A stretch of 64,000 bases of DNA from Gammaproteobacteria bacterium (GTDB lineage Bacteria > Pseudomonadota > Gammaproteobacteria > GCA-002705445 > GCA-002716945). The notes below the pieces were generated by a model, which saw only the letters and a list, made by a program, of their open reading frames with translations, made no database searches and was not told the DNA's origin. Where the stretch lies: NCBI GenBank assembly GCA_002716945.1, contig PBCF01000002.1, forward strand, positions 316,776 to 380,775, in the 5' to 3' direction. This document shows, one piece after another, positions 49,777-60,321 of this stretch (position 1 is its first letter; each line of letters starts with the position of its first letter). Both the position numbers and the translations under genes were made by a program.

Positions 49777-50704
49777 TTATTATCAACTCCTTTGCATCGT
49801 CTATCAGTTTCGAATCGGAGATCGATATTACTGATAATTCCTTACTAATTCTTTTATTTAATCCGGTTAAAACAGTGCCTGGACCAATTTCAATAAACGA
49901 ATCTATACCTAATTTTGCTATATTCTTTATTGACTGTGACCACATAACTGAACTATGAATTTGTTTGGTTAATGAAACTATTATATCATCTTTGTGTATT
50001 TTTGACTGGGCATCCTCATTATGAATAACTGGAAACAATGGTTCTTTAAATTCTATATTTAACAATAACTTATTAAGTTTTTCTGAACAATTTTTCATAA
50101 TTGATGTATGCGCAGCTACACTTACTGGCAATACTTTTACTATTTTAGCGCCAGTAGATTTAAATACATTCTCTGATTTTTTTATAGTATCTACATCTCC
50201 TGCAACAACTATTTGTGAATCAGAATTAAAATTTACTGCCTCTATAACATTGTCACCAATAGATAGTTCTTTGCATATATTGTTAACTTGATTGCTATTT
50301 AAGCCTATTATCGCTGCCATACTCCCTTCTATATTACCCATCGCCTCCACCATCATTTTTGCCCTTTCAGACACAAGATTTAACCCATCTGATAATGAAA
50401 TAATTTGGCTTGCAACTAAAGCGCTATATTCTCCTAGACTATGACCGGCCGCATATGATGGAAGTGATTCGTTCTTTTCCCTCCATGTTCTCCATATTGC
50501 AATCGATGTGGCCAGCATAATTGGTTGGGTATATATAGTGTTATTTAGTTTAGATTCATCTTCTACAGTTTTTACAATATCAAATTTTAGTATTTCTGAT
50601 GATTCATTAAGTGTATTTATGAATGTATTATTATTAAGATACGATAACAACATTTCCCTATGTTGCGAACCTTGTCCGGGAAATATAGCAGCGTATGGTC
50701 TCAT
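49766..50704 (-). CDS. fabD: Malonyl-CoA:ACP transacylase
   Basis: 'AIFPGQGSQ', 'YAAGHSLGEYSALVAS'. Confidence 0.95.
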   Translation of the reverse strand: MRPYAAIFPGQGSQHREMLLSYLNNNTFINTLNESSEILKFDIVKTVEDESKLNNTIYTQPIMLATSIAIWRTWREKNESLPSYAAGHSLGEYSALVASQIISLSDGLNLVSERAKMMVEAMGNIEGSMAAIIGLNSNQVNNICKELSIGDNVIEAVNFNSDSQIVVAGDVDTIKKSENVFKSTGAKIVKVLPVSVAAHTSIMKNCSEKLNKLLLNIEFKEPLFPVIHNEDAQSKIHKDDIIVSLTKQIHSSVMWSQSIKNIAKLGIDSFIEIGPGTVLTGLNKRISKELSVISISDSKLIDDAKELIINGN

Positions 50705-51438
50705 GATTTAGAAGTTAAAAAATTCTGATAATTATACAATCCTGGTTCCTGATTTGTAATCCACATTGCAGTTTTAATTGCTCCAATAGCAAATATAGAT
50801 CTATCAAACGCGCTGTGAATTATATTAATTTTATTAGTATCATTTTCAAAAACAACTTCATGTGTACCTATTTCTGACTCTACTCTGGAAGAATTAATCT
50901 TTATTTGATCCTGGGTGTCAATTGTAGGGCTATTCTCTGATATTATAGATGCCAACTTAATTGCGGTACCAGAAGGTTTGTCTATTTTATTTTTATGGTG
51001 TGTTTCGTTAATTGTAATTTTATAATCATTCAAAATTTTTGCTAATTCTGTAATGATAGAAAAAGTTGCATTTACACCATAACTCATATTTGGTGCTAAT
51101 AAAATTGGTATATCATTACTTGCTTTGTTTATTTGATTTAATTGGTTTGATGTAAAACCAGTTGTACCTATGGTAATAGGTTTCTTTAATTTTTGACATT
51201 CATCTATTAATTTAATTGTTGATTGTGGTAATGAAAAATCTATTACAGAATCAAATAAATCAGCTTTATCTGAAATGTTAGATGTCAGACTAACTTCTTC
51301 TATGGAATTAGATTTAATTTTTTCTTGCAAATCACATCCAACGGTTATTTGGCAATCAGGAAATTTTTTAGACTCATTGTAGATAGATTGGCCCATCTTC
51401 CCAAAAAAACCATTTATTGCAATTTTATATTCTTTCAT
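50701..51438 (-). CDS. dapB: 4-hydroxy-tetrahydrodipicolinate reductase
   Basis: 'IAINGFFGKMGQSIY', 'ITINETHHKNKIDKPSGTAIKLA'. Confidence 0.95.
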   Translation of the reverse strand: MKEYKIAINGFFGKMGQSIYNESKKFPDCQITVGCDLQEKIKSNSIEEVSLTSNISDKADLFDSVIDFSLPQSTIKLIDECQKLKKPITIGTTGFTSNQLNQINKASNDIPILLAPNMSYGVNATFSIITELAKILNDYKITINETHHKNKIDKPSGTAIKLASIISENSPTIDTQDQIKINSSRVESEIGTHEVVFENDTNKINIIHSAFDRSIFAIGAIKTAMWITNQEPGLYNYQNFLTSKS

Positions 51439-51440
51439 AT

Positions 51441-52556
51441 TTATTCAAAAAATTCTTTTATATTATCTACCCAACTTTTTTCCTTAGGTTTGTGAGTTGA
51501 CTTATTTTTTCCAAAAGATTCGTCAAGTTTTTTAAGTATCTCTTTTTGATTGTTAGTTAAATTTATTGGTGTTTCTACTATAACTCTACAATATAAATCT
51601 CCTGTACTGGACGATCTTATTGATTGAACTCCTTTGTTTCTAACTCTAAACGCTCTTCCAGTTTGTGTTCCCGATGGTATTTTTAATTCAACTTTGCCAT
51701 TAAGTGTTGGAACAATTATCTTATCTCCTAATGCCGCAGATGTAAAATTTATTGGTATTTCGCATAATAGATCATCTCCATCTCGTTGAAAAAACTTATG
51801 AGGAGTAATTTTTATACTTACATATAAGTCTCCAGATACTCCATTGTTTGGTCCTCCTTCACCTTCGCCTGACAATCTAATTTGATCGCCTGTATCTACC
51901 CCTTTAGGAATATTAACAGATAGATTCTTTGTTTTTTTGATTCTGCCATTTCCAGAACAAGTATTACATGGCTTGCTTATACTTTTTCCTCTTCCTCTGC
52001 AGGCCGGACATGTTTGTTGCATAGAGAAAAAACCTTGACTAACTCTGATGTGACCACTTCCATTACATTGATTGCAAATAGAAAACGCTGTTCCTTTATC
52101 AGCTCCTGTTCCGCTACAATCATTACAATTTACAGATTTAGGTATTTTTAGTTTTACTTCCTTTCCAGCAATCGCATCTTCTAATGATAGTTCAATTTGA
52201 TATTCTAAATCACTACCTCTTCTAGGCTGATTAGATGAACGAGATGAATTTCCAAAAATATCTCCAAAAACATCTCCAAAAATATCATTGAAAGATCCTC
52301 CGGAAAATCCACCTGCTTGACCAAATCTAGAATTAACACCTTCATGTCCAAACTGATCGTATGTAGTTCTTTTATCTGGATCACTTAACACTTCATAAGC
52401 TTCAGATAATTCTTTAAATTTAGCTTCAGCACTTTTGTCTCCTTGATTTCTATCAGGATGGTGTTTCATGGCTAGTTTTTTGTAAGCTTTTTTAATTGCA
52501 TCAGAAGACGCATCTCTATTTACACCTAGAGTTGAATAGTAATCAGCTTTTGCCAT
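51441..52556 (-). CDS. dnaJ: Chaperone DnaJ
   Basis: J domain with HPD; four CxxCxG zinc-finger repeats. Confidence 0.97.
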   Translation of the reverse strand: MAKADYYSTLGVNRDASSDAIKKAYKKLAMKHHPDRNQGDKSAEAKFKELSEAYEVLSDPDKRTTYDQFGHEGVNSRFGQAGGFSGGSFNDIFGDVFGDIFGNSSRSSNQPRRGSDLEYQIELSLEDAIAGKEVKLKIPKSVNCNDCSGTGADKGTAFSICNQCNGSGHIRVSQGFFSMQQTCPACRGRGKSISKPCNTCSGNGRIKKTKNLSVNIPKGVDTGDQIRLSGEGEGGPNNGVSGDLYVSIKITPHKFFQRDGDDLLCEIPINFTSAALGDKIIVPTLNGKVELKIPSGTQTGRAFRVRNKGVQSIRSSSTGDLYCRVIVETPINLTNNQKEILKKLDESFGKNKSTHKPKEKSWVDNIKEFFE

Positions 52557-52562
52557 AATAAA

Positions 52563-54500
52563 TTATTTTTTATCAGCCTTAGGTTCTTTAGGCTCGTCAT
52601 CTACTTCTTTGAAATCTGCATCCACGGCTTCATTATTTTTTTTGTCTTCATTAACAGTTTCTTTTTGTTGTTGCGCGGCAGCTTGTTCTTTGTATGCTTG
52701 TTCTGCAATTTTACCAGCTGCCTCAGTAAGTTTTGTGGTTTTTTCTTTTATCTTATTGATATCTTCTTTTTTAATCTCATCTTTTAAATCAGATATCGCT
52801 GCATTTACTTTCTCAACTTCATTTTTATCAGCTTTATCACCTAAGTCTTTAATTGCTTTTTCTGAGCCATGTATCATTGCCTCTGCTTGATTTTTAGCAT
52901 CAACTAATTCTTTTACCTTTTTGTCTTCTTCGGCATGTGTTTCAGCATCTTTAATCATTTTCTGTATTTCATCTTCTGATAATCCGCTTGAAGCTTTTAT
53001 AATTATTGATTGTTCTTTACCTGTTGCATTGTCTTTAGCAGATACATTCAAAATTCCATTAGCATCTATATCGAAGGTTACTTCTATCTGTGGTGTGCCT
53101 CTAGGAGCTGGAGGTATGTCTGCTAAATCAAATTTACCGAGTGATTTATTTCCAGAAGCAACTTCTCTTTCACCCTGTAAAACATGAACGGTCACTGCTG
53201 GCTGATTATCTTCAGCGGTAGAAAAAATTTGAGATTTTTTTGTTGGTATAGTTGTATTTTTTTCTATCAATGGTGTTCTTACTCCTCCCATTGTTTCAAT
53301 ACCAAGCGTTAGAGGTGTAACATCTAACAACAAAACATCTTTAACATCTCCACCTAAAACTCCGGCTTGTATTGCAGCTCCCATAGCTACAGCTTCATCT
53401 GGATTAACTTCTTTTTTAGGTTCTTTATTAAAAAAATCTTTCACTACTTCTTGCACTTTAGGCATTCTCGTTTGCCCGCCAACTAATATCACCTCATGAA
53501 TATCTGAAACCGATAATTCTGCATCTTTCAATGCAGTTTTGCATGGCTCTATTGTCTTTTGTATTAAATCTTCTACAAGTGATTCAAGTTTTGCTCTAGT
53601 TAATTTCATGTTTAAATGTTTAGGGCCACTTGCGTCAGCAGTAACATAAGGCAGATTTATATCAGTTTGAGAGCTAGAAGAGAGTTCTATTTTAGCTTTT
53701 TCTGCAGCCTCTTTTAATCTTTGTACTGCTAAAGGATCTTTTTTAAGATCTATTGCTTGGTCTTTCTTAAATTCATCTGCCAAATAATCTATAAGTCTTA
53801 AATCAAAATCCTCTCCACCTAAAAATGTATCACCGCTGGTTGATAAAACCTCAAATTGTTGTTCACCATCAATCTTTGTCATTTCTATAATAGATACATC
53901 AAAAGTTCCACCACCTAAATCATATACTGCAACTTTCTTTTCCGCAGACGCTTTGTCAAGACCGTAAGCTAAAGCTGCCGCAGTTGGTTCATTTATAATT
54001 CTTTTTACATCTAATCCTGCAATTCTTCCAGCTTCCTTTGTGGCTTGTCTTTGAGAATCATTGAAGTACGCTGGAACAGTGATTACAGCTTCCTTAGCCT
54101 CTGTTCCCAGATAATCTTCTGCGGTCTGTTTCATTTTCCTAAGCACTTCAGCTGATACGGCCTGAGGAGGTACTTTTTTACCTTGCGCCTCAACCCATGC
54201 GTCTCCATTTTCATGTTTAGCAATACCATAGGGGACTATCTTAATATCTTTTTGAACTTCATTTTCGTCAAATTTCCTACCTATTAGTCTCTTAATTGCA
54301 AATAAGGTATTAGTGGGGTTTGTAACAGCTTGTCTTTTAGCAGATTGTCCTACTAATATTTCATTGTCATCGTTATAAGCTACATATGACGGAGTTGTTC
54401 TATCACCTTCACTGTTTTCAATCACTTTTGGCTTATCACCATCCATTATAGAAACACAAGAATTAGTGGTTCCAAGATCAATTCCAATAATTTTAGACAT
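52563..54500 (-). CDS. dnaK: Chaperone DnaK
   Basis: '[18 protein letters not shown]', '[13 protein letters not shown]'. Confidence 0.98.
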   Translation of the reverse strand: MSKIIGIDLGTTNSCVSIMDGDKPKVIENSEGDRTTPSYVAYNDDNEILVGQSAKRQAVTNPTNTLFAIKRLIGRKFDENEVQKDIKIVPYGIAKHENGDAWVEAQGKKVPPQAVSAEVLRKMKQTAEDYLGTEAKEAVITVPAYFNDSQRQATKEAGRIAGLDVKRIINEPTAAALAYGLDKASAEKKVAVYDLGGGTFDVSIIEMTKIDGEQQFEVLSTSGDTFLGGEDFDLRLIDYLADEFKKDQAIDLKKDPLAVQRLKEAAEKAKIELSSSSQTDINLPYVTADASGPKHLNMKLTRAKLESLVEDLIQKTIEPCKTALKDAELSVSDIHEVILVGGQTRMPKVQEVVKDFFNKEPKKEVNPDEAVAMGAAIQAGVLGGDVKDVLLLDVTPLTLGIETMGGVRTPLIEKNTTIPTKKSQIFSTAEDNQPAVTVHVLQGEREVASGNKSLGKFDLADIPPAPRGTPQIEVTFDIDANGILNVSAKDNATGKEQSIIIKASSGLSEDEIQKMIKDAETHAEEDKKVKELVDAKNQAEAMIHGSEKAIKDLGDKADKNEVEKVNAAISDLKDEIKKEDINKIKEKTTKLTEAAGKIAEQAYKEQAAAQQQKETVNEDKKNNEAVDADFKEVDDEPKEPKADKK

Positions 54501-54561
54501 TCATACTCTCCTAATTAGATATGTATACAACATATGTCCATTTTTATCTATTTCAAGGGAA

Positions 54562-55122
54562 TTATGAATTTTTTACAACAATAACCATCGCCGGTTTGAT
54601 AACTCTATCATTAAGTTTATATCCTTTTTGCACCACCTCGATAATCTCATTATCTTTTTTCTTTTTATCTTCTTTGGTGCTTATGGCTTGATGATAATTA
54701 GGATTAAATTTATCATTTAAAGGATTGATTTCTATAACATTATTTGATTTAAGAAATTTTTGAAACATAGAAAGGAGTAATTTATTGCCTTCCTTTATTT
54801 TATCCTGAGTTATTGACTCATCTGATGTTTTTAGACTAAGTTCTAAGCTATCATAAATAGGAAGTATTTCTAGAATTAAAGATTCATTCGCGTATTTATA
54901 TATTGATTCCACTTCTTTTTTTGTTCTTTTTTTAATATTTTCTATTTCAGCTTTTGTTCTTAACAATAAATCATAAGTCTCTTCGTATTTTTGTTGTAAA
55001 TCACCCTTTTCGATTGGGGCTTTCTGGGTTTTATCATTTGTAGCTGATTGTGTCGTGCCTAGGTTATCAGCATTATTCTCTTCTTTGTGGTTTTTATTTT
55101 TATCTTTATCCATATTTTGCAA
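54562..55122 (-). CDS. grpE: Nucleotide exchange factor GrpE
   Basis: Coiled-coil plus 'HQAISTKEDKKKKDNEIIEVVQKGYKLNDRVIKPAMVIVVKN'; upstream of dnaK. Confidence 0.93.
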   Translation of the reverse strand: MQNMDKDKNKNHKEENNADNLGTTQSATNDKTQKAPIEKGDLQQKYEETYDLLLRTKAEIENIKKRTKKEVESIYKYANESLILEILPIYDSLELSLKTSDESITQDKIKEGNKLLLSMFQKFLKSNNVIEINPLNDKFNPNYHQAISTKEDKKKKDNEIIEVVQKGYKLNDRVIKPAMVIVVKNS

Positions 55123-55175
55123 ACACTTACATTATTTTAACGATTGTTTGAAAATATACAATATAATACAAGATT

Positions 55176-56384
55176 ATGAGTGAACGTAGAAAAACAATAT
55201 CTGTTGATGTAGGTAACATCAAAATTGGTTCTGATCATCCCATCAGGATCCAATCTATGACTAATACTGATACTTCAGATATCAAAAATACAATTATCCA
55301 AATTAAAGAACTCCATGATGCTGGATCTGAATTAGTTAGAATAACCGTAAATAACGAAAATTCGGCTAATGCTGTCCCTTCTATAATATCAAAACTAATT
55401 CAGGATAATTACAAATTACCGATTATTGGAGATTTTCATTTCAATGGCCATGCTTTGCTTGAAAAATTTCCTGAGATGTCTGATGCGCTAGCAAAATACA
55501 GAATTAATCCTGGTAATATAGGAGGAAAGGAAAAGTTTGATAAAAATTTTGAAAAAATTATTAAAATTGCCATTAAAAATAATAAGCCTATAAGAATTGG
55601 TGGTAATTGGGGTAGTATAAACAAAACAGTTTTAAATAAATTAATTAATGATAAACAGTATGATAAAGATTCTGTAAGTTATTCATATTTAATAAAAAAA
55701 GCTTTAATATCATCTGTAATAGATTCGGCAAATCTTGCAGTAAAATTAGGGTTACCGGAAGATAAAATTATACTTTCCTGCAAGACAAGCAATGTCTCAG
55801 AGTTAGTTGATGTTTATACGGATATTTCCAAAAAGTGTAGGTATCCTCTGCATGTTGGTCTAACAGAGGCTGGTTTGGGGAGAGATGCAATAATCTCGTC
55901 TACATCGGCCCTAGCTATATTACTGCATACTGGTATAGGCGATACAATAAGAGTGTCCTTAACTCCCGAACAAGCGAGCAAAAGAACAGAAGAAGTGCTT
56001 GTCTGCCAACAAATTTTATCTAGCCTAGGAAAAAAGAATTTTAAACCACAAATCGTATCCTGTCCTGGATGTGGACGCACTACTAATGACTACTTTGTTA
56101 AACTCTCACAATCTATAAAATCCCATATAAATAAAAATATGGTAGATTGGAAAGTTAAATATCCAGGGGTAGAAAATATGAAAATAGCTGTCATGGGATG
56201 TATAGTTAATGGTCCAGGTGAATCAAAACAAGCCGATATTGGCATAAGCTTACCTGGAAATAATGAAGATCCATCTATACCTATATATATAAAGGGTGAG
56301 AAGTTTAAAACATTAAATGGAAGTAATATAGAGAGTCAATTTATTGATATATTACATACATTTATAGAAGAAAACTATAGTTAA
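55176..56384 (+). CDS. ispG: 4-hydroxy-3-methylbut-2-enyl-diphosphate synthase
   Basis: 'IRIQSMTNTDT', 'VSCPGCGRT', 'IAVMGCIVNGPGESKQADIGIS'. Confidence 0.96.
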   Translation: MSERRKTISVDVGNIKIGSDHPIRIQSMTNTDTSDIKNTIIQIKELHDAGSELVRITVNNENSANAVPSIISKLIQDNYKLPIIGDFHFNGHALLEKFPEMSDALAKYRINPGNIGGKEKFDKNFEKIIKIAIKNNKPIRIGGNWGSINKTVLNKLINDKQYDKDSVSYSYLIKKALISSVIDSANLAVKLGLPEDKIILSCKTSNVSELVDVYTDISKKCRYPLHVGLTEAGLGRDAIISSTSALAILLHTGIGDTIRVSLTPEQASKRTEEVLVCQQILSSLGKKNFKPQIVSCPGCGRTTNDYFVKLSQSIKSHINKNMVDWKVKYPGVENMKIAVMGCIVNGPGESKQADIGISLPGNNEDPSIPIYIKGEKFKTLNGSNIESQFIDILHTFIEENYS

Positions 56385-56386
56385 TA

Positions 56387-57238
56387 CTATTTCTCTATTT
56401 TAGCTATAGGTCTATTACTGTCAGTAATCCATTCACTCCATGACCCGACGTATAGTTTTGCGCCTTCTATTCCGGCTATTTTCAATGCAAGTATGTTATG
56501 ACATGCGGTTACTCCAGATCCGCACATAGATATGATATCCGAACCATTTATATCGCCAATGATTCTATTAAAAGTGTGTTTTAGTTCAGATTCGCTTTTA
56601 AATAAACCCTCTGCTGTCAAATTAGACATACATGGGTGAGAAATAGCACCAGGAACATGTCCGCAAATTGGATCAACTGGATCCTTAATACCCTGATAAC
56701 GTTCTTTTGATCTTGCATCTATAATTATCTTAGACATTTTATATTGTGCATCCTCCACATCATCAATATTCACGTGCATGGAGTCATTTATTGAGGAAGT
56801 AAAACTGCCACGTTCAAGTTTTGTTATGTCTTTAATTAATTTATTGCCATTTTTTATCCAATGATTTATTCCGCCATCCAATACAGCGACATTTTCATGT
56901 CCTAGCCATTTTAAGATCCACCACAATCTACCAGCAAATACTCCTCCGGCGTCATCATAGACAACTGCTTGTTTAGAATTAGAAAACCCCCATTGTGATA
57001 GTTTTTGGCACAGTATTTCAGGATCAGGGAGTGGATGTCTACCTGAGGTAGATGTTCTTTCACTGGCTAGATCACGATCCATATCTATAAATGTAGCGTT
57101 TTTAATATGACCTTCGTTATATGAATCAAAACCATATTTAGCATCTTTTATATCACACCTACAATCAAATATTGCAAAATCTGGATTATCTAGATTATTT
57201 TTTAAGTCTTCTGTATTAATTATTGTTTTATATGGCAT
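56387..57238 (-). CDS. sseA: Sulfurtransferase, two rhodanese domains (3-mercaptopyruvate sulfurtransferase-like)
   Basis: 'GHIKNATFIDMDRDL', 'YDDAGGVFAGRLWWILKWLGH', 'MCGSGVTACHN'. Confidence 0.92.
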   Translation of the reverse strand: MPYKTIINTEDLKNNLDNPDFAIFDCRCDIKDAKYGFDSYNEGHIKNATFIDMDRDLASERTSTSGRHPLPDPEILCQKLSQWGFSNSKQAVVYDDAGGVFAGRLWWILKWLGHENVAVLDGGINHWIKNGNKLIKDITKLERGSFTSSINDSMHVNIDDVEDAQYKMSKIIIDARSKERYQGIKDPVDPICGHVPGAISHPCMSNLTAEGLFKSESELKHTFNRIIGDINGSDIISMCGSGVTACHNILALKIAGIEGAKLYVGSWSEWITDSNRPIAKIEK

Positions 57239-57655
57239 TTATATGTATATAACTAGTAAAGCTACTCCTAATATTAGTGTCATGACGTTTAATATAACAC
57301 TAAGTAAGTGTAACTGTTTGAACTTATTTTTTCCAGATTCACCACAATCTCTAGCGGAATTTATATGGGGAATTAAAATCTTGCTTATCAATGTTAATAA
57401 AGTCATTGTTATCACCATATACAATAAATTATTTGAGATTGACACATATAATAAATAGATGACGGAAATAATACCTATAGCAAGACCAAAATTATAATAT
57501 TTTGGAAAAAAAGATCGTAAAAAAGCACCTGCTTCTTTTTCTGGTAAAGATTTAAAAACAGTAGGTGCTATGATTGCAGAGAAAAATATTATTACACCTA
57601 CCCAGATACTTATTAAAATTAATATTAGATTAATACTCATATTAAACTCTATCAC
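57239..57655 (-). CDS. Small membrane protein, DUF4149/TMEM205-like
   Basis: Four predicted TM segments; 'IWVGVIIFFSAIIAPTVFKSLPEKEAGAFLRSFFPKYY'. Confidence 0.75.
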   Translation of the reverse strand: MIEFNMSINLILILISIWVGVIIFFSAIIAPTVFKSLPEKEAGAFLRSFFPKYYNFGLAIGIISVIYLLYVSISNNLLYMVITMTLLTLISKILIPHINSARDCGESGKNKFKQLHLLSVILNVMTLILGVALLVIYI

Positions 57656-57674
57656 ACTAAATCTAATTATTGCA

Positions 57675-57748
57675 CGCGCACGGGAGGATTCGAACCCCCG
57701 ACCCCAAGCTTAGAAGGCTCGTGCTCTATCCAACTGAGCTACGTGCGC
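57675..57748 (-). tRNA. tRNA-Arg (anticodon UCU)
   Basis: Minus strand GCGCACGTAGCTCAGTTGGATAGAGCACGAGCCTTCTAAGCTTGGGGTCGGGGGTTCGAATCCTCCCGTGCGC; cloverleaf, loop CTTCTAA; no encoded CCA. Confidence 0.95.
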
Positions 57749-57749
57749 A

Positions 57750-58697
57750 TTAATTATCGTTATCTCTAATACTGCGAAGTTTAACAGGTGTTTCTTTTTT
57801 AGGTTCTAAGCCACCTATTGTACGCATTTTATCCACTTTGTTAACAAGATTCTTCGATCGTTTAAAACCTTGTTCAATTTTATTCTTAGATTTATCATAT
57901 AAATCATTGAATTCTATGAAAGATTCAGAAACCAGAACAGCTGCATCATAAATAGATGTTGCCTGTTCAATAACTTTTGTAATATCTTCAGATTGTTTTT
58001 TATTGTTCCATGTCCTATTGATTATTTGGAGTATGGCTATCAATGTTGTTGGGCCAACTATTGCTATTTTATACCTCAACGCTTCTTTAATTAGTTCGTC
58101 CTCGCAAGCCATAATATATGCACCCTCTACATTCATAAACATAATAACAAGGTCAAGTGAATCTGCACCGTAAGTATTGCGATAATCTGTAGATGATAAT
58201 GATTTTAAATGCCTTTTGACTGCATTGAAATGATTTCTTCTGAATTGTTCTCTATCTATATCTGACTCAGAGATTAAATACGAACTATAATCTGATAACG
58301 ATACTTTAGAATCAATAACCACCTTTCGATTTTCTGGTAGATTAATAATGATATCAGGCTTTTCATCTCCAATTTGTTTTTGTTTATAATAACTAAGCCC
58401 TTCCTGGAACCCTGCATGCTCTAATATCATCTTTAGTGAAATTTCACCAAATTGCCCTTGGTTCTTTGACCCTCCTTTTGTTAATAAGGTATATAATTCA
58501 ACAACATTCTTTGATAATTCATTAGTTTTTTCAGATTGTGAGCTTTTAAATGCCTCAATACTATTTTTAAGTTCATTCAAAGGAAGAATTTGATCTAACT
58601 TTTCTTGTTCTTTATCTGAGTATTTCTTATTTTGTAGTAATATATAGGCAATAAGTAACCCAATAATCACTAACAGTATGGATATTTCTAGCATCAT
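57750..58697 (-). CDS. rmuC: DNA recombination protein RmuC
   Basis: N-terminal TM, coiled coil, 'KPDIIINLPENRKVVIDSKVSLSDY', 'AIVGPTTLIAILQIINRTW'. Confidence 0.95.
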   Translation of the reverse strand: MMLEISILLVIIGLLIAYILLQNKKYSDKEQEKLDQILPLNELKNSIEAFKSSQSEKTNELSKNVVELYTLLTKGGSKNQGQFGEISLKMILEHAGFQEGLSYYKQKQIGDEKPDIIINLPENRKVVIDSKVSLSDYSSYLISESDIDREQFRRNHFNAVKRHLKSLSSTDYRNTYGADSLDLVIMFMNVEGAYIMACEDELIKEALRYKIAIVGPTTLIAILQIINRTWNNKKQSEDITKVIEQATSIYDAAVLVSESFIEFNDLYDKSKNKIEQGFKRSKNLVNKVDKMRTIGGLEPKKETPVKLRSIRDNDN

Positions 58698-58739
58698 GCA
58701 TATATTATATTACCACCAAGATATAAAATGGTTAATTAA

Positions 58740-59948
58740 ATGAAAATAATATTTTTTACTGAGAATAATAGGGCTGGTGGTATGGACAAATTTTTAGTTA
58801 CTCTGCTAAAAAACTGGCCAAACAATAAAGATGAATTGACCCTGATATGTAACCGAGATCATCCAGGATTGGTAGATTTAGAGAGAGAGTTATCAGATAA
58901 AGTATTGATTATTAAACATTCTATACTATTAAATTGGTCTTTTTGTTCCACATTTATTAGTATATTGCCGAATTTTATTCAAAGAATATTAAGGCAAAGC
59001 ATGAGAATACTGCTAGCACCCTATCAGTTTCTCAGACTAAAACATATATTTAAAAAATTGGGGGGTGATCAATTATTAACTATCAATGGCGCCTATCCCG
59101 GAGGCGAAACATGTAGACTGTCTAATATTGCATGGCATTCATTAGGTCGGGCTCAGTCAATTCATAACATACATAATTTTGCAATTAAACCCAGATTTAT
59201 ATTTAGTTGGTATGAAGCATTTATTGACAAAATGCTCATTAAATCATGTAAATGTTTTGTTGCTGTGTCCCAGGCATGTTCTGATTCACTTTTACTAAGG
59301 AATCAATTTAATAATAAGAATATTATTACTATTTACAATGGTTTAGATTGTATATCTAATCCTAATTCTGAAAGACATCATATTTTAAAAAAGCTAAACA
59401 TTAGTGAAGATCAAAAAATACTTATAATGTTAGGGACGTACGAAAAAAGAAAAGGACATGAGTTTTTATTGAAGACTATGAAGGTAGTGTTTGATTCTAA
59501 AGCAGATATACATCTTCTGATCTGCGGAACTGGTACTAATAATGAAAAACAAATAATTAATTCATATATACAGCAATATACTCCAGAGAAGAATATTCAC
59601 TTGCTTGGCTTTGTTCGTGATGCTGATAAATTAATTGAGTCATCATATATTCTATTAGTACCAAGTCAAGAACATGAATCATTTGGACTTACAGCAGTTG
59701 AAGCAATGCAGAAAGGAGTTCCTGTAATTACAACAAATGTTGGCGGTCTTCCTGAAGCTGTAGGCGAAGATGGCGTTTGTGGATATATTTGCAACAAGGA
59801 AGATATTGATTGTTTTTCTAAAAAGATATTATATCTTATTGATAATAAAGATATTTATAATAAAATGAGCATTAATGCTGTTAAACGCGCTCAGGATCTA
59901 TTTGAAGCAAAAAGAATGGTTAATGAGTATTATAAGCTTATTAATTAA
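58740..59948 (+). CDS. Glycosyltransferase family 4
   Basis: 'ILIMLGTYEKRKGHEFLLKTM', 'PSQEHESFGLTAVEAMQKGVPVITTNVGGLPEAVG'. Confidence 0.93.
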   Translation: MKIIFFTENNRAGGMDKFLVTLLKNWPNNKDELTLICNRDHPGLVDLERELSDKVLIIKHSILLNWSFCSTFISILPNFIQRILRQSMRILLAPYQFLRLKHIFKKLGGDQLLTINGAYPGGETCRLSNIAWHSLGRAQSIHNIHNFAIKPRFIFSWYEAFIDKMLIKSCKCFVAVSQACSDSLLLRNQFNNKNIITIYNGLDCISNPNSERHHILKKLNISEDQKILIMLGTYEKRKGHEFLLKTMKVVFDSKADIHLLICGTGTNNEKQIINSYIQQYTPEKNIHLLGFVRDADKLIESSYILLVPSQEHESFGLTAVEAMQKGVPVITTNVGGLPEAVGEDGVCGYICNKEDIDCFSKKILYLIDNKDIYNKMSINAVKRAQDLFEAKRMVNEYYKLIN

Positions 59949-59950
59949 TA

Positions 59951-60040
59951 TGGAGAAGGAGGGATTCGAACCCTCGGTAGAGTTATAAACCCTACAACAC
60001 CTTAGCAGGGTGCCGCTTTCAACCACTCAGCCACTTCTCC
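59951..60040 (-). tRNA. tRNA-Ser (anticodon GCU)
   Basis: Minus strand GGAGAAGTGGCTGAGTGG...CTGCTAA...GGGTTCGAATCCCTCCTTCTCC, long variable arm; no encoded CCA. Confidence 0.95.
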
Positions 60041-60054
60041 TGTAGTGTTTGTGT

Positions 60055-60291
60055 TTAATCCTGAGTAACTTTTACATCTGGAGATGCAACTTTGTCATCA
60101 GGATCTGATGATGATTCATCTTTTTCATTGTCATCCTTGATTTTTGTGTATATTTCCTCTCGATGAACAATTACATCTTTTGGCGCATCAATTCCAAGCC
60201 TAATCTGGCTTCCTTTAACACCCAAGATAACAATCTTTGTGTTATCACCAATCATCAAAGCTTCCCCTACTCGCCTTGTTAGTATAAGCAC
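60055..60291 (-). CDS. csrA: Carbon storage regulator CsrA
   Basis: '[48 protein letters not shown]'. Confidence 0.97.
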   Translation of the reverse strand: MLILTRRVGEALMIGDNTKIVILGVKGSQIRLGIDAPKDVIVHREEIYTKIKDDNEKDESSSDPDDKVASPDVKVTQD

Positions 60292-60321
60292 GATAACCCC
60301 CCTTCCTTTTGTGCTAGCTTC

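Noticed and set aside
52609-53187. Plus-strand ORFs opposite dnaK (52609-52890, 52921-53187)
   Set aside because: Shadow frames of a strongly conserved gene; Ser/Ala-rich low-complexity translation with no recognisable domain
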